From Chloroflexota bacterium (GTDB lineage: Bacteria > Chloroflexota > Anaerolineae > Aggregatilineales > Phototrophicaceae), in NCBI GenBank assembly GCA_003242205.1, contig QGUR01000002.1, positions 1 to 43,104 on the forward strand: a stretch of DNA of 43,104 bases, in the 5' to 3' direction. Below the pieces are notes generated by a model. That model was not told where the DNA came from, did no database searches, and was given only the letters and a program-made list of their open reading frames with translations. This document shows positions 7,392 through 16,041 of the stretch, in pieces. Position 1 is the first letter of the stretch, and each line of letters begins with the position of its first letter. The translations under genes and the position numbers were made by a program.

Positions 7392-8744
7392 ATGCCGACG
7401 CTGCTGCTGAAAAATATTCATACGCTGGTGACGATGGATGATGCGCGTCGGGAAATTGCCAACGGCGCGCTCTTTATACGTGATGGCGTGATTGAAGCGG
7501 TCGGTACGCTGGATGAAATGCCACCCGGCGCGGACCGGACCATCGATCTTTCCGGACACGTGGTGTTGCCCGGCCTCATCAACACGCATCATCATATGTT
7601 CCAGAGTCTGACGCGGGCGCTCGCGCAGGATTTGGAACTGTTCGGCTGGCTGCGCACGCTGTATCCCATCTGGAGCCGGCTGACAGGCGAGGCGATTTAC
7701 GTCTCGGCCAAGCTGGCGATGGCCGAGCTGATTCTTTCCGGCTGCACCACGTCTAGCGACCACCTCTACATTTATCCCAACGATGTAACGCTCGAAGATG
7801 AAATCCGCGCCGCGCAGGAGATCGGGCTGCGCTTCCATGCGGCGCGCGGCGCGATGAGCGTCGGCGAAAGCAAGGGCGGCTTGCCGCCTGACAGCATCGT
7901 CGAAGATGAAGAGGCGATTTTGCGCGACATGCGCCGGGTTATCGAGGCATACCACGATGCCGGGCGCTACGCGATGCTGCGGATCGTCGTCGCGCCGTGC
8001 TCGCCGTTCACTGTCAGCCAGAATCTGATGCGTGAAGCGGCGGCGCTGGCGCGCAGTTATGACGTGCATTTGCACACGCATCTGGCTGAGAACGACAACG
8101 ACGTAGCTTACAGTCTGGAAGTGTTCGGGCAGCGACCGGGCGAATACGCGCAGGATGCCGGCTGGGTCGGGACGGATGTCTGGCACGCTCACTGCGTCAA
8201 GCTCAACGATGATGAAGTCGATCTGTTCGGTCGCACGCGCACGGGTATCTGCCATTGCCCCAGCTCGAACATGCGTCTGGCGTCGGGCATCGCGCCGGTA
8301 CGCCGCATGATCGACGCCAACGCGCGCGTCGGGCTTGGCGTCGACGGATCGGCCTCGAACGACAGCGGTCATCTGCTCGGCGAAGCGCGACAGGCCATGC
8401 TCCTGCAGCGCGTTCAGGGTAACCCGGCGGCGCTGTCAGCGCGCGAGGCGTTGTATCTTGCCACCCGTGGCGGCGCGGCGGTGCTGGGCCGCGATGACGT
8501 TGGCGCGCTGGCTCCCGGTATGGCGGCTGATCTGGCGGCCTTTCGTCTCGATCAGGCCGCGTTTGCGGGCGCGCTGCACGATCCGGTCGCGGCGCTGGTG
8601 TTCTGTCAGCCGGCTAACGCCGATTTCGTGCTCATCAATGGGCGTATCGTGGTCAGCGATGGCGTCCTCCAGACGGTTGACCTGCTGGCGTTGGTCGAAC
8701 AACATAATCGGATTTCAACGTGGCTGATCCGCGGTGACCGATGA
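7392..8744 (+). CDS. Amidohydrolase of the 8-oxoguanine deaminase type
   Basis: A 450-residue amidohydrolase-superfamily protein of the 8-oxoguanine deaminase/hydroxyatrazine hydrolase group. It carries the metal site NTHHH (H66, H68), HTHLAE (H228 and catalytic E233), WHAHC (H267) and GVDGSASND (D318). GICHCPSSNMRL is typical of this subgroup. Known relatives deaminate 8-oxoguanine to uric acid and ammonia, which would feed a urate pathway. The start is ATG 7392 after GAGAG; an upstream in-frame ATG at 7350 lacks such a site and would run through the promoter candidate. The stop overlaps the next ATG by four bases. Guanine-, isoxanthopterin- or triazine-type substrates remain possible. Confidence 0.82.
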   Translation: MPTLLLKNIHTLVTMDDARREIANGALFIRDGVIEAVGTLDEMPPGADRTIDLSGHVVLPGLINTHHHMFQSLTRALAQDLELFGWLRTLYPIWSRLTGEAIYVSAKLAMAELILSGCTTSSDHLYIYPNDVTLEDEIRAAQEIGLRFHAARGAMSVGESKGGLPPDSIVEDEEAILRDMRRVIEAYHDAGRYAMLRIVVAPCSPFTVSQNLMREAAALARSYDVHLHTHLAENDNDVAYSLEVFGQRPGEYAQDAGWVGTDVWHAHCVKLNDDEVDLFGRTRTGICHCPSSNMRLASGIAPVRRMIDANARVGLGVDGSASNDSGHLLGEARQAMLLQRVQGNPAALSAREALYLATRGGAAVLGRDDVGALAPGMAADLAAFRLDQAAFAGALHDPVAALVFCQPANADFVLINGRIVVSDGVLQTVDLLALVEQHNRISTWLIRGDR

Positions 8745-9655
8745 GCCTGCAATTGACGGTTGCCTGCGCGGTTGTGAACGAACGCGGCGAGTTGCTTCTA
8801 TCGCTGCGTGAAGACATGCGCTTCTGGAATTTACCGGGCGGCCATCTCGATGAGGGCGAAACGTTGGCGCAGGCTGCCGTGCGCGAGGTTTTCGAGGAAA
8901 CCGGCATTCTGGTCGCCATTGACCGGGCTGTTGGTCTTTACTTCTGGCCGGGCTTTCGTCAGGTGACAACGCTCTTCAGCGGGCGGGTGGCCGGCGGCGA
9001 CCTGCTGCCGCGCACTGAGGAATCCGCCGAGAATCGCTTCTTTCCCTCGGACCGCCTGCCCGAAATGCCACGGGCGATCATCGCGCATGACGCGCTGGCC
9101 GGAACGCGGCATTTGCCGCGCGAACTGGAAATTTCGGCCAGCGAGCGGCGTCGTTTGCGGCGGGCGCTCTGCTGGCGACGTTTCAGGAACCGGTTGCGTG
9201 GGCGTCCCGAAAGCGAGCCGGTCGAACTGGAAACCCACGCCGTCGGCGTGGTGCTTGAAGAAGGCGCGCGGCGCGTGCTGACGTTGAGTCGCCGGCGAAC
9301 CGAGGCTTTGCCCCGGGTCGTGTGCAGTGGCGAGCGCTCGCCCTGGGACGAACTGAGCGCTCATGTCCGCGATGAGGCGGGCATTGACGTCGTCTGGCGC
9401 TGGGTCGGGCTGTGGGAAGCGGTTGAACAGCGGCGTGTCGATTTCGTCTTTGCCGCCACCATGCCTGAATGGTCGGAGCTTGAGGGCCGCGCGCAGTGGG
9501 CGACGACGCGCAATAGCGCGCTGCCCGCGCGCGAAACGATCTATGTCAGCCGGGTTCGCCCGACGTTTGCTTTTGACCCGGTCTGGATGATCGGCCATGA
9601 GGAATTGAGCCGGGCAGGCGATACAATTCTCTGGAACAAGGAGACATACCGATGA
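8741..9655 (+). CDS. Nudix hydrolase with a second degenerate Nudix-like half
   Basis: The 304-residue protein has a canonical Nudix box at 33-55 (GG-x-L-x-E-GE ... REVFEETG), so the N-terminal domain should hydrolyse a nucleoside diphosphate derivative. Residues 160-304 look like a second, eroded Nudix fold: GERSPWDELSAHVRDEAG sits where the box would be but lacks the REXXEE core. Translation is coupled at both ends by ATGA overlaps with the 8-oxoguanine deaminase-type gene and adenine deaminase. A Nudix enzyme beside an 8-oxoguanine deaminase suggests clean-up of oxidised purine nucleotides, but the substrate cannot be read from sequence. Confidence 0.85.
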   Translation: MSLQLTVACAVVNERGELLLSLREDMRFWNLPGGHLDEGETLAQAAVREVFEETGILVAIDRAVGLYFWPGFRQVTTLFSGRVAGGDLLPRTEESAENRFFPSDRLPEMPRAIIAHDALAGTRHLPRELEISASERRRLRRALCWRRFRNRLRGRPESEPVELETHAVGVVLEEGARRVLTLSRRRTEALPRVVCSGERSPWDELSAHVRDEAGIDVVWRWVGLWEAVEQRRVDFVFAATMPEWSELEGRAQWATTRNSALPARETIYVSRVRPTFAFDPVWMIGHEELSRAGDTILWNKETYR

Positions 9656-11358
9656 GCCTGGCGAACCGCATTGCAGTGGCGCGTGGCGACGTGCCCGCAT
9701 CTCTGGCGCTTCGCAACGCCCAGCTTGTGAACGTGCTGACAGGCGAGATTTACCCAACGGACATCATCATCGAAGGCGACCGGATTGTCGCTACCGGCTA
9801 TGGCTATCAGGCTCGTGAAGAGATCGACCTGAAAGGGCGTTACGTTTGCCCCGGTTTCATCGACGCGCATGTGCATATCGAAAGCAGCCTCTGCACGCCG
9901 CCTGAGTTTTCGCGGGTTGTGCTGGCGCACGGCGTCACGACGGTGGTGACCGACCCGCACGAAATCGCCAACGTGCTCGGTCTGGAAGGCATTCGCTTCA
10001 TGCTGGAACGGGCCAAGCACGGCCCGATCAATATGTTCGTCATGGCGTCGAGCTGTGTGCCGGCGACGCACATGGAAACCAGCGGCGCCCGGCTTGAAGC
10101 GGAAGACCTGCAACCGCTTTTGGCCAGCGAGTGGGTGCTGGGGCTGGCCGAGATGATGAACTATCCCGGTGTCATCAATGGCGATGAAGGCGTGCTCGAT
10201 AAGCTCTACCTGTATCGTAACAAGGTGCTCGATGGGCACGCGCCGTCGGTCAGCGGCAAGGCGCTACAGGCCTACGTCACCGCCGGCATCGGCAGCGACC
10301 ACGAGTCGACGACGGTTGAGGAGGCGCTCGAAAAGCTGCGTCTGGGCCTGACGCTTTTCATTCGGGAAGGCACGACGACGCGCAACCTGCGGCCGCTTCT
10401 GCCGGTTGTGACGCCCGAAAATCACCACCGCATCTGTTTCTGCACCGACGACCGCCAGCCTGACAGCCTGCTCAACGAAGGCTCGATTGATTACATGGTG
10501 CGCGTGGCGATTCAGGCAGGCATCGATCCGATCATGGCCATCCGCATGGGCACGATCAATACTGCCAACTATTTCCGGCTGTACCGGCATGGCGCGATTG
10601 CGCCCGGACGCTATGCGGATCTGGTCGTTTTTTCGGACCTTTACGACCTGCGGGCCGAGATGGTCTTTCGCGCCGGAACGCTGGCGGCCAGAGACGGTGT
10701 CGTCGTACACGAGCGAACGCCGCTGCGAAAGATTGACATTCGTAGCTCGGTGAACGTGCGGCCTGACAGGCTCGATTTCAGCATTCCGGCACAGGGCGAT
10801 AAAGTGCGCGTGATCGAAAGCGTGGGCGATCAGGTCGTGACCGGGAGCCGGATCATGCCGGCGCGTATCGTCGATGGCGAGGCGGTGGCCGACCCGGATC
10901 GGGACCTGCTCAAGATCGCCGTAGTCGAGCGCCACCGGGCGACCGGCAACATGGGCAAGGGCTTCATCACCGGCTTTGGACTGAAGCGAGGCGCGATTGC
11001 CGGTACGGTAGCCCACGATCACCATAACCTCATCGTCATCGGTGCGGATGACAGGAGTATGCGCCGGGCGGTACTGGAAGTCATTCATATGGGCGGCGGT
11101 CTGGCGGCGGTTGATGAGAACGAGGTGCTGGCGCGGTTGCCGCTGCCTGTGGCCGGCTTGATGAGCGAAGAGCCGATTGAAACGGTGAAACGTGATTACG
11201 ACGCGCTCATCGCCGCAGCCCATCAATTAGGCAGCACGATGCCGGACCCGTTCATGACGATGAGTTTCATGGCATTGGAAGTTATCCCCAAACTGAAGCT
11301 CACCGATATTGGTCTGGTTGACGTGGAAACGTTCGAGGTTGTTAGCTTATTTGTCTAG
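9652..11358 (+). CDS. ade: Adenine deaminase (amidohydrolase type)
   Basis: Adenine deaminase converts adenine to hypoxanthine and ammonia. The 568-residue length and two-part layout fit the Ade/COG1001 family. The sequence shows the metal motif PGFIDAHVHIESS (about 63-75), TVVTDPHEIANVLG, and the C-terminal domain with FITGFGLKRGAIAGTVAHD and HNLIVIG. ATG 9652 overlaps the Nudix stop by four bases and has AAGGAG nine bases upstream. Hypoxanthine from this step is a substrate for the xanthine dehydrogenase encoded further right. Confidence 0.96.
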   Translation: MSLANRIAVARGDVPASLALRNAQLVNVLTGEIYPTDIIIEGDRIVATGYGYQAREEIDLKGRYVCPGFIDAHVHIESSLCTPPEFSRVVLAHGVTTVVTDPHEIANVLGLEGIRFMLERAKHGPINMFVMASSCVPATHMETSGARLEAEDLQPLLASEWVLGLAEMMNYPGVINGDEGVLDKLYLYRNKVLDGHAPSVSGKALQAYVTAGIGSDHESTTVEEALEKLRLGLTLFIREGTTTRNLRPLLPVVTPENHHRICFCTDDRQPDSLLNEGSIDYMVRVAIQAGIDPIMAIRMGTINTANYFRLYRHGAIAPGRYADLVVFSDLYDLRAEMVFRAGTLAARDGVVVHERTPLRKIDIRSSVNVRPDRLDFSIPAQGDKVRVIESVGDQVVTGSRIMPARIVDGEAVADPDRDLLKIAVVERHRATGNMGKGFITGFGLKRGAIAGTVAHDHHNLIVIGADDRSMRRAVLEVIHMGGGLAAVDENEVLARLPLPVAGLMSEEPIETVKRDYDALIAAAHQLGSTMPDPFMTMSFMALEVIPKLKLTDIGLVDVETFEVVSLFV

Positions 11359-11378
11359 GGCGTTTCAGGCAGGAGGCC

Positions 11379-11849
11379 ATGCAGCACAATCACGAAACCT
11401 ACCTACGAGAGGCAATTCGACTGTCAGAGGCGGCGATGGCCAACGGGAACGAGCCGTTTGGCGCGCTGCTGGTCAAGGATGGTCAGGTCATTTTGCGCGC
11501 CGAAAACACCGTGTTCACCGGACGCGATATGACCAACCATGCCGAGATGAATCTGGTTAAGGAGGCCATGCGCCGCTTCGAACCGACCGACCTGCTGGAG
11601 GCGACCCTGTATACCAGCACCGAGCCATGCGCGATGTGTTCGGGCGCGATCTACTGGTCGGGCATCGGGCGCGTGGTGTTTGCCTGCTCCGAAGCGCGGC
11701 TGGGGCAGATTGCGGGGATTGGTCTGGCCGTGCCGTGCCGCGTGGTGTTCGATAGCGGCGCGCGCCGCGTCGAAGTGATCGGCCCGCTGCTGGAGGAGGA
11801 GGCCGTTCAGACGCATATGAACTATTGGCCGAGGCGTGGCGTGGAATGA
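11379..11849 (+). CDS. Nucleoside/guanine deaminase of the cytidine deaminase fold
   Basis: A 156-residue zinc deaminase with NHAEMN (H54, E56) and TEPCAMC (C84, C87), the complete zinc and catalytic set. The order and length, and C-terminal EEEAVQTHMNYWP, resemble GuaD-like guanine deaminases of Bacillus more than tRNA adenosine deaminase. Guanine would be converted to xanthine. GGAGG lies two bases before the ATG. It follows adenine deaminase by 20 bases and overlaps the acetyltransferase ATG by four. TadA-like or other nucleobase activity cannot be excluded. Confidence 0.83.
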   Translation: MQHNHETYLREAIRLSEAAMANGNEPFGALLVKDGQVILRAENTVFTGRDMTNHAEMNLVKEAMRRFEPTDLLEATLYTSTEPCAMCSGAIYWSGIGRVVFACSEARLGQIAGIGLAVPCRVVFDSGARRVEVIGPLLEEEAVQTHMNYWPRRGVE

Positions 11850-12403
11850 TTCTCGAAACGGCTCAGATTGAGACAGAGCGGCTAATCCTGCGTCCTCACG
11901 TGATGGAGGATCTGGAGCCGCTTTATCATCTGACCGCGCACCCGGACGTCTACCGCTTCGATCCCGGTTACCGGCGTTCTTACGAACAGACGCGCGACAT
12001 CCTGATCTTTCGCATCGGCGAATACCGGCGGCATGGGATGGGGCGCATGGCGGTGGTGGAACGGGCGACGGGCGAACTGGTTGGCTATGCCGGGTTGCAA
12101 TTGTGTCTGTACGAGATGCCGGGCATGAACGTGCCGGCGGTCGAGTTTTTCTACGGCCTGCGCCGCGATCGCTGGGGATGCGGCTACATTACCGAGGCCG
12201 GACACGCGCTCATCGACCACGGTTTTCGCGTGTTGCGGCTGCCGCGGATCATTTCGACGGCGGATAAGCGCAATACGCCGTCCATCAACGTCATGCGGCG
12301 CGTTGGCATGACGATTAGCGACCATGCTCTAGACCCGGACACGTGGGTGTGTGGCGTCATAGAGAACCCTTATCTTCGCGGATCAACCGATTTCAGTGGA
12401 TAA
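11846..12403 (+). CDS. GNAT family acetyltransferase (RimJ/RimL type)
   Basis: A 185-residue protein with the start TERLILRP typical of the RimJ/RimL group and an acetyl-CoA loop in RDRWGCGYITEAGHAL. Near the C-terminus is NTPSINVMRRVGM, the usual helix of the family. ATG 11846 overlaps the deaminase stop (ATGA); an ATG seven codons upstream is possible but lies further inside the neighbour. Acceptor unknown. Its place in a purine operon could mean N-acetylation of a catabolic amine or merely hitch-hiking. Confidence 0.8.
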   Translation: MILETAQIETERLILRPHVMEDLEPLYHLTAHPDVYRFDPGYRRSYEQTRDILIFRIGEYRRHGMGRMAVVERATGELVGYAGLQLCLYEMPGMNVPAVEFFYGLRRDRWGCGYITEAGHALIDHGFRVLRLPRIISTADKRNTPSINVMRRVGMTISDHALDPDTWVCGVIENPYLRGSTDFSG

Positions 12404-12411
12404 AGCGCATC

Positions 12412-13620
12412 ATGCAATCACAAACTGTTTCACAGGACAAAATTGAGCAGATTCGCAAGCGGGTAGAGGAACAGCGCGAGGACATTATCACCTTCCTGCG
12501 CGAACTGTGCGCCATTCCCAGCTATGACAGCCAGATTCGCGCGGTGGGCGAGCGCGCCGAAGCCGAAATGCGTAAGCTCGGCTTTGATGACGTCTGGTTC
12601 GACCGGATGGGCAATGTCATCGGCAAGATCGGCGATGGCCCGGTCAAGCTGCTCTACGACAGCCACATCGATACGGTAGGTATCGGCGACCCGGACGAAT
12701 GGGAATGGGACCCGTTCGAGGGTAAGATCGAGAACGGCGTGTTCTTTGCGCGCGGGGCCTGCGACGAGAAGGGCAGCACGCCGGGCATGATCTATGGTCT
12801 GGCGCTGGCCAAGGAACTGGGGCTGCTGGAAGGCGTCACCGGCTATTACTTCGGCAACATGGAGGAGTGGTGCGACGGCATTGCGCCGCACGCGCTGGTC
12901 GAGGCCGAAGGGCTGCGGCCTGATTTCGTCGTCATCGGCGAGCCGACGAAGATGCAGGTTTATCGCGGGCATAAAGGCCGCGTCGAGATGCAGGTCGTCG
13001 CCAAGGGCAAGAGCGCGCACGCCGCCAGCAACTTCCTGGGCGATAATGCCATCTATAAAATCCTGCCGATCATCGACGCCATCAGCAAACTGGAGCCTGA
13101 ACTGGGCGATGATCCGTTTTTGGGCCATGGGCGTATCACCGTTACCGACATGCGCGTCAAGACGCCGAGTATCAACGCCGTGCCCGACGAAGCGCTGATT
13201 TACATCGATCGCCGCGTCACCTTTGGCGAGGACCCGCAGGCCGAACTCGAACGCATCCGCCGCCTGATCGGCGACCGCGATGATATCGAAGCGTCGATCC
13301 TGTTCTATGACGAGCCGAGCTACACCGGCTTTGTCTTCCCGGTTGACAAAATCTTCCCGGCATGGGCGCTGCCCGAAGATCATGCTTTTGTTCAGGCCGG
13401 CGTTGCGGCGGGGCAACTGTTGTGGGGCGAACCGTTGCCGACAGGCAAGTGGGATTTCTCGACCAACGGCATCTACTGGATGGGCAAGGCTGGCATTCCG
13501 AGCATCGGCTTTGGCCCCGGCGACGAGATACACGCCCATACCGTGATCGATCAGGTGAAGCTGGATGACGTCGTGAAGGCGACCGAGTGGTATGCGCTGC
13601 TTCCGGCGTTGTTGAAGTAG
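12412..13620 (+). CDS. ygeY: YgeY family M20 hydrolase, selenium metabolism-linked
   Basis: A 402-residue zinc hydrolase of the M20/ArgE family. Metal and catalytic residues are H85 and D87 (LYDSHIDTV), D118 (RGACDEKGS), E151-E152 (NMEEWCDG) and E177 (VIGEPTKMQVYRGHKGR). The wording of these motifs matches YgeY, a hydrolase found with ygeW, ssnA and selenium-dependent Mo hydroxylases, where it acts on a ring-opened purine intermediate. The ATG at 12412 follows the acetyltransferase stop by eight bases with no strong ribosome site. It is directly upstream of ygeW, as in enterobacterial and clostridial clusters. Confidence 0.88.
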   Translation: MQSQTVSQDKIEQIRKRVEEQREDIITFLRELCAIPSYDSQIRAVGERAEAEMRKLGFDDVWFDRMGNVIGKIGDGPVKLLYDSHIDTVGIGDPDEWEWDPFEGKIENGVFFARGACDEKGSTPGMIYGLALAKELGLLEGVTGYYFGNMEEWCDGIAPHALVEAEGLRPDFVVIGEPTKMQVYRGHKGRVEMQVVAKGKSAHAASNFLGDNAIYKILPIIDAISKLEPELGDDPFLGHGRITVTDMRVKTPSINAVPDEALIYIDRRVTFGEDPQAELERIRRLIGDRDDIEASILFYDEPSYTGFVFPVDKIFPAWALPEDHAFVQAGVAAGQLLWGEPLPTGKWDFSTNGIYWMGKAGIPSIGFGPGDEIHAHTVIDQVKLDDVVKATEWYALLPALLK

Positions 13621-13684
13621 GCGTTTCTGTTTCTAATTAAAATGATGTAGCACATCTTACCCTGACCAAGGAGCAAGCAGGATC

Positions 13685-14668
13685 ATGCAGACCGATCTGC
13701 GCGGGCGTGACACCATCGCCCCGGAATTGGAATGGACACGAGACGAGATTGAAACATTGCTCGATGTGGCGTGGGACCTGAAGCGCAAGCGCGCGGTCGG
13801 CGAGCCGCATCCGTACCTGCGCGATAAAGTGCTGGGCCTGTTGTTTTTCTTCACCAGCACCCGCACTCGCGCCAGCTTTGAAGCGGGCATGGCCCAGCTC
13901 GGCGGTCATGCCATGTTCATCGACAGCGAGACGACGCAGATCAGCCACGGCGACACGGCGAAGGAAATCGGCGAGATCATCGGGCGCTATACCGATGGCA
14001 TTGCCATTCGCCAGTGTGACTGGAAGTTTGGCAACAAGTACATCCGCGAAGTCGCTGAAGCCAGCCGCGTGCCGGTCCTGAACATGCAGGACGACATTTT
14101 CCATCCGTTCCAGATCCTTGCCGACCTGATGACGATCATGGAACGTTTCGGGCGCGACCTGCGCGGCAAAACGATCAATGTCAGCTATGCCTATGCCAGC
14201 AGCTACCAGAAGCCGCTCTCGGTTCCGCAGAGCCTGATCCTGATGATGACGCGCTTTGGCATGAACGTGCGCCTGACCGCGCCGCCGGAGTTCGGTCTGA
14301 TGCCGGATATTATCGAGCAGGCGCGCGAAAATGCGAAGAAGAGCGGCGGCTCGTTCGAGCAGCTTGACGACTTCGACGCCGGTTTTAAGGACGCCGACAT
14401 CGTCTATCCCAAGAGCTGGGGCTGCTGGATGACCACCGAGGACAAGGAAGAATCGGCGAAGATTGGCCGCAAGTACGTCGATTGGATCACCGACGACCGC
14501 CGCATGGCGCTGGCGAAGGAACATGCGGTCTATATGCACTGCCTGCCCGCCGACCGCAATATCGAAGTGACCGACAGCGTGATCGACGGCCCGCAGAGCA
14601 TCGTCTATGATGAGGCCGAAAACCGCCTGCACGTGCAAAAGGCGGCCATGGCGCTGACGATGCGCTAG
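13685..14668 (+). CDS. ygeW: YgeW-type knotted carbamoyltransferase
   Basis: A 327-residue carbamoyltransferase. The carbamoyl phosphate site FTSTRTRASFE has S58-T59-R60-T61-R62, with HPFQ at 140-143 and HCLP at 285-288. The segment YPKSWGCWMTTEDKEES fits the YgeW subgroup rather than ornithine carbamoyltransferase, and the end (EVTDSVIDGP ... YDEAENRLH) is also YgeW-like. E. coli YgeW is longer (about 396 residues), so this is a compact version. In urate-degrading clusters the enzyme is thought to run towards carbamoyl phosphate, which the carbamate kinase next door would turn into ATP. AGGAG lies 14 bases upstream and CAGGA four bases upstream of the ATG. A TAAAAT box at 13638 in the 64-base leader may be a weak promoter. 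Confidence 0.88.
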   Translation: MQTDLRGRDTIAPELEWTRDEIETLLDVAWDLKRKRAVGEPHPYLRDKVLGLLFFFTSTRTRASFEAGMAQLGGHAMFIDSETTQISHGDTAKEIGEIIGRYTDGIAIRQCDWKFGNKYIREVAEASRVPVLNMQDDIFHPFQILADLMTIMERFGRDLRGKTINVSYAYASSYQKPLSVPQSLILMMTRFGMNVRLTAPPEFGLMPDIIEQARENAKKSGGSFEQLDDFDAGFKDADIVYPKSWGCWMTTEDKEESAKIGRKYVDWITDDRRMALAKEHAVYMHCLPADRNIEVTDSVIDGPQSIVYDEAENRLHVQKAAMALTMR

Positions 14669-14678
14669 GATGCGCTAG
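14659..14678 (+). repeat. 10-bp perfect tandem duplication across the ygeW stop
   Basis: GATGCGCTAG occurs twice head to tail (14659-14668 and 14669-14678). The first copy supplies the stop codon of ygeW and the second gives a second TAG outside it. It is a small replication-slippage scar without obvious function. Confidence 0.9.
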
Positions 14679-14729
14679 CTGTTCTGGTTAACGGAGCCGA
14701 ACCGCGATTGCCCGCATATGGAGATACCG

Positions 14730-14825
14730 ATGGCCGAGATTGAAGCGCTCTGCCAGAAGTATCTCGTACGCTGGCAGTCGCGGTTCGGCTTTGTGCTTTA
14801 CGATGACTTTCGCCCTTGCTTGTAG
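14730..14825 (+). other. Doubtful 31-codon ORF in the ygeW-arcC gap
   Basis: The 309-base gap 14669-14977 is the longest geneless stretch in the catabolic run. It holds a 31-residue frame starting MAEIEALCQKYLVRWQ with GGAG seven bases before the ATG, and stops at TAG. Past the stop, another frame reads FDLTRLERELYRLSSK, so this could be an eroded small gene. I recognise no family. It may equally be chance. Confidence 0.2.
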
Positions 14826-14900
14826 CGTTCCAGCCGGAGGCCCGGTGATGTTTTCGACCTGACGCGCCTGGAGCGTGAGCTGTACCGGCTCTCCTCGAAG

Positions 14901-14924
14901 AACCGAACAAGCTATCGTTCGGTT
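14901..14924. repeat. 8-bp perfect inverted repeat upstream of carbamate kinase
   Basis: AACCGAAC (14901-14908), eight-base loop, GTTCGGTT (14917-14924). No T-run follows directly, so it is not a classical terminator. It lies 53 bases before the arcC ATG and could be an operator or a processing hairpin. Confidence 0.5.
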
Positions 14925-14977
14925 TGGAAGGTGAGCGCCTTTTTGCCAGAGCTTATGCATAACTCAAAGGCAAAACC

Positions 14978-15922
14978 ATGGTCGGGAAACTGGCAGTTGT
15001 TGCGATTGGTGGAAATTCGCTCATTCAAGACCCGACGCACCCCGATGTCGCGCACCAATGGGATGCGGTTCGCGAAACCTGTACGCACATCGCGCAGATG
15101 ATCGCCGATGGCTGGGCGGTCGTCATCACGCATGGCAACGGGCCGCAGGTGGGTTACATTCTGCGGCGTGCAGAACTGGCGGCGCATGAAGTCCATACCG
15201 TTCCACTCGATCTGATTGTGGCCGATACGCAGGGCGCGATCGGCTATATGCTGGAGCAGTCGCTGGATAACGCGCTACGCCGGCATGGCATCAGTCGCAC
15301 GATCACGACGATCGTCACGCAGGTTCTGGTCGATCCGCACGACCCCGCTTTTCAGAACCCGACCAAGCCGATTGGCGGCTTCATGACCGAAGAGGTGGCC
15401 CGTCGTTTTGAAGCGGATGGTTGGACGGTCATGGAGGACGCCGGGCGTGGCTGGCGGCGCGTCGTCGCTTCGCCAAAGCCGATTGCCATTCAGGAAATCA
15501 ACGCCATACGCATGTTGATCGTCAACGACTATATCGTTATCACGGCTGGTGGCGGTGGTATCCCGGTGGTGCGCGACGAGCACGGCGATCTGCATGGCAT
15601 TTTCGCCGTCATTGACAAGGATCGCGCCAGTAGCCTGCTGGCCCAGAACCTGCGCGCGGATATTTTCATCATCTCGACCGGCGTGCCGAAGGTGGCGCTG
15701 AATTTCAACAAGCCTGACCAGCGCGACCTTGACGTGATGACGCTGGAAGAAGCGCGGCGGTATATGGCGGAAGGCCACTTCGCTCCGGGAAGCATGTTGC
15801 CCAAGATCGAGGCGGCCATCGAATTCGTCGGCAACGGCGGCCCGCAGGCCATTATCACTGATCCGCCCAATCTGGCGAAGGCGTTGCGAGGCGAGGCCGG
15901 CACGCGCATCGTGCCGGGATAA
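14978..15922 (+). CDS. arcC: Carbamate kinase
   Basis: Carbamate kinase transfers phosphate from carbamoyl phosphate to ADP, giving ATP, CO2 and ammonia. The 314-residue length is standard. Motifs are VVAIGGNSL at the N-terminus, THGNGPQVG, TAGGGGIPVV and VIDKDRASSLLA. AAAGG lies seven bases before the ATG. Standing after ygeW without any arginine deiminase gene, it is best read as the ATP-yielding last step of purine (urate) degradation rather than of arginine catabolism. Confidence 0.95.
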   Translation: MVGKLAVVAIGGNSLIQDPTHPDVAHQWDAVRETCTHIAQMIADGWAVVITHGNGPQVGYILRRAELAAHEVHTVPLDLIVADTQGAIGYMLEQSLDNALRRHGISRTITTIVTQVLVDPHDPAFQNPTKPIGGFMTEEVARRFEADGWTVMEDAGRGWRRVVASPKPIAIQEINAIRMLIVNDYIVITAGGGGIPVVRDEHGDLHGIFAVIDKDRASSLLAQNLRADIFIISTGVPKVALNFNKPDQRDLDVMTLEEARRYMAEGHFAPGSMLPKIEAAIEFVGNGGPQAIITDPPNLAKALRGEAGTRIVPG

Positions 15923-16041
15923 GGCAAATGTTGAACCGCCGGGCGGCCGGAAATGCACCGGGGAATTGAGTTTCTGGAACCGGGTCCAGCGCGTGTCCGT
16001 ATAGCACGGCAGGCCTGGTGATCTGGCAGTTAGGGGAAATG

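Noticed and set aside
7362..8372. Long antisense ORFs across catabolic genes (for example 336 codons here, and 9541-10239, 12430-13539, 18274-19929)
   Set aside because: Shadows of high-GC plus-strand genes; their proteins are Arg/His/Gln rich with no motifs, and the opposite frames have clear family matches.
14978..15922. Arginine deiminase pathway
   Set aside because: Carbamate kinase and a carbamoyltransferase are present, but there is no arginine deiminase or arginine antiporter, and the transferase is YgeW-like.
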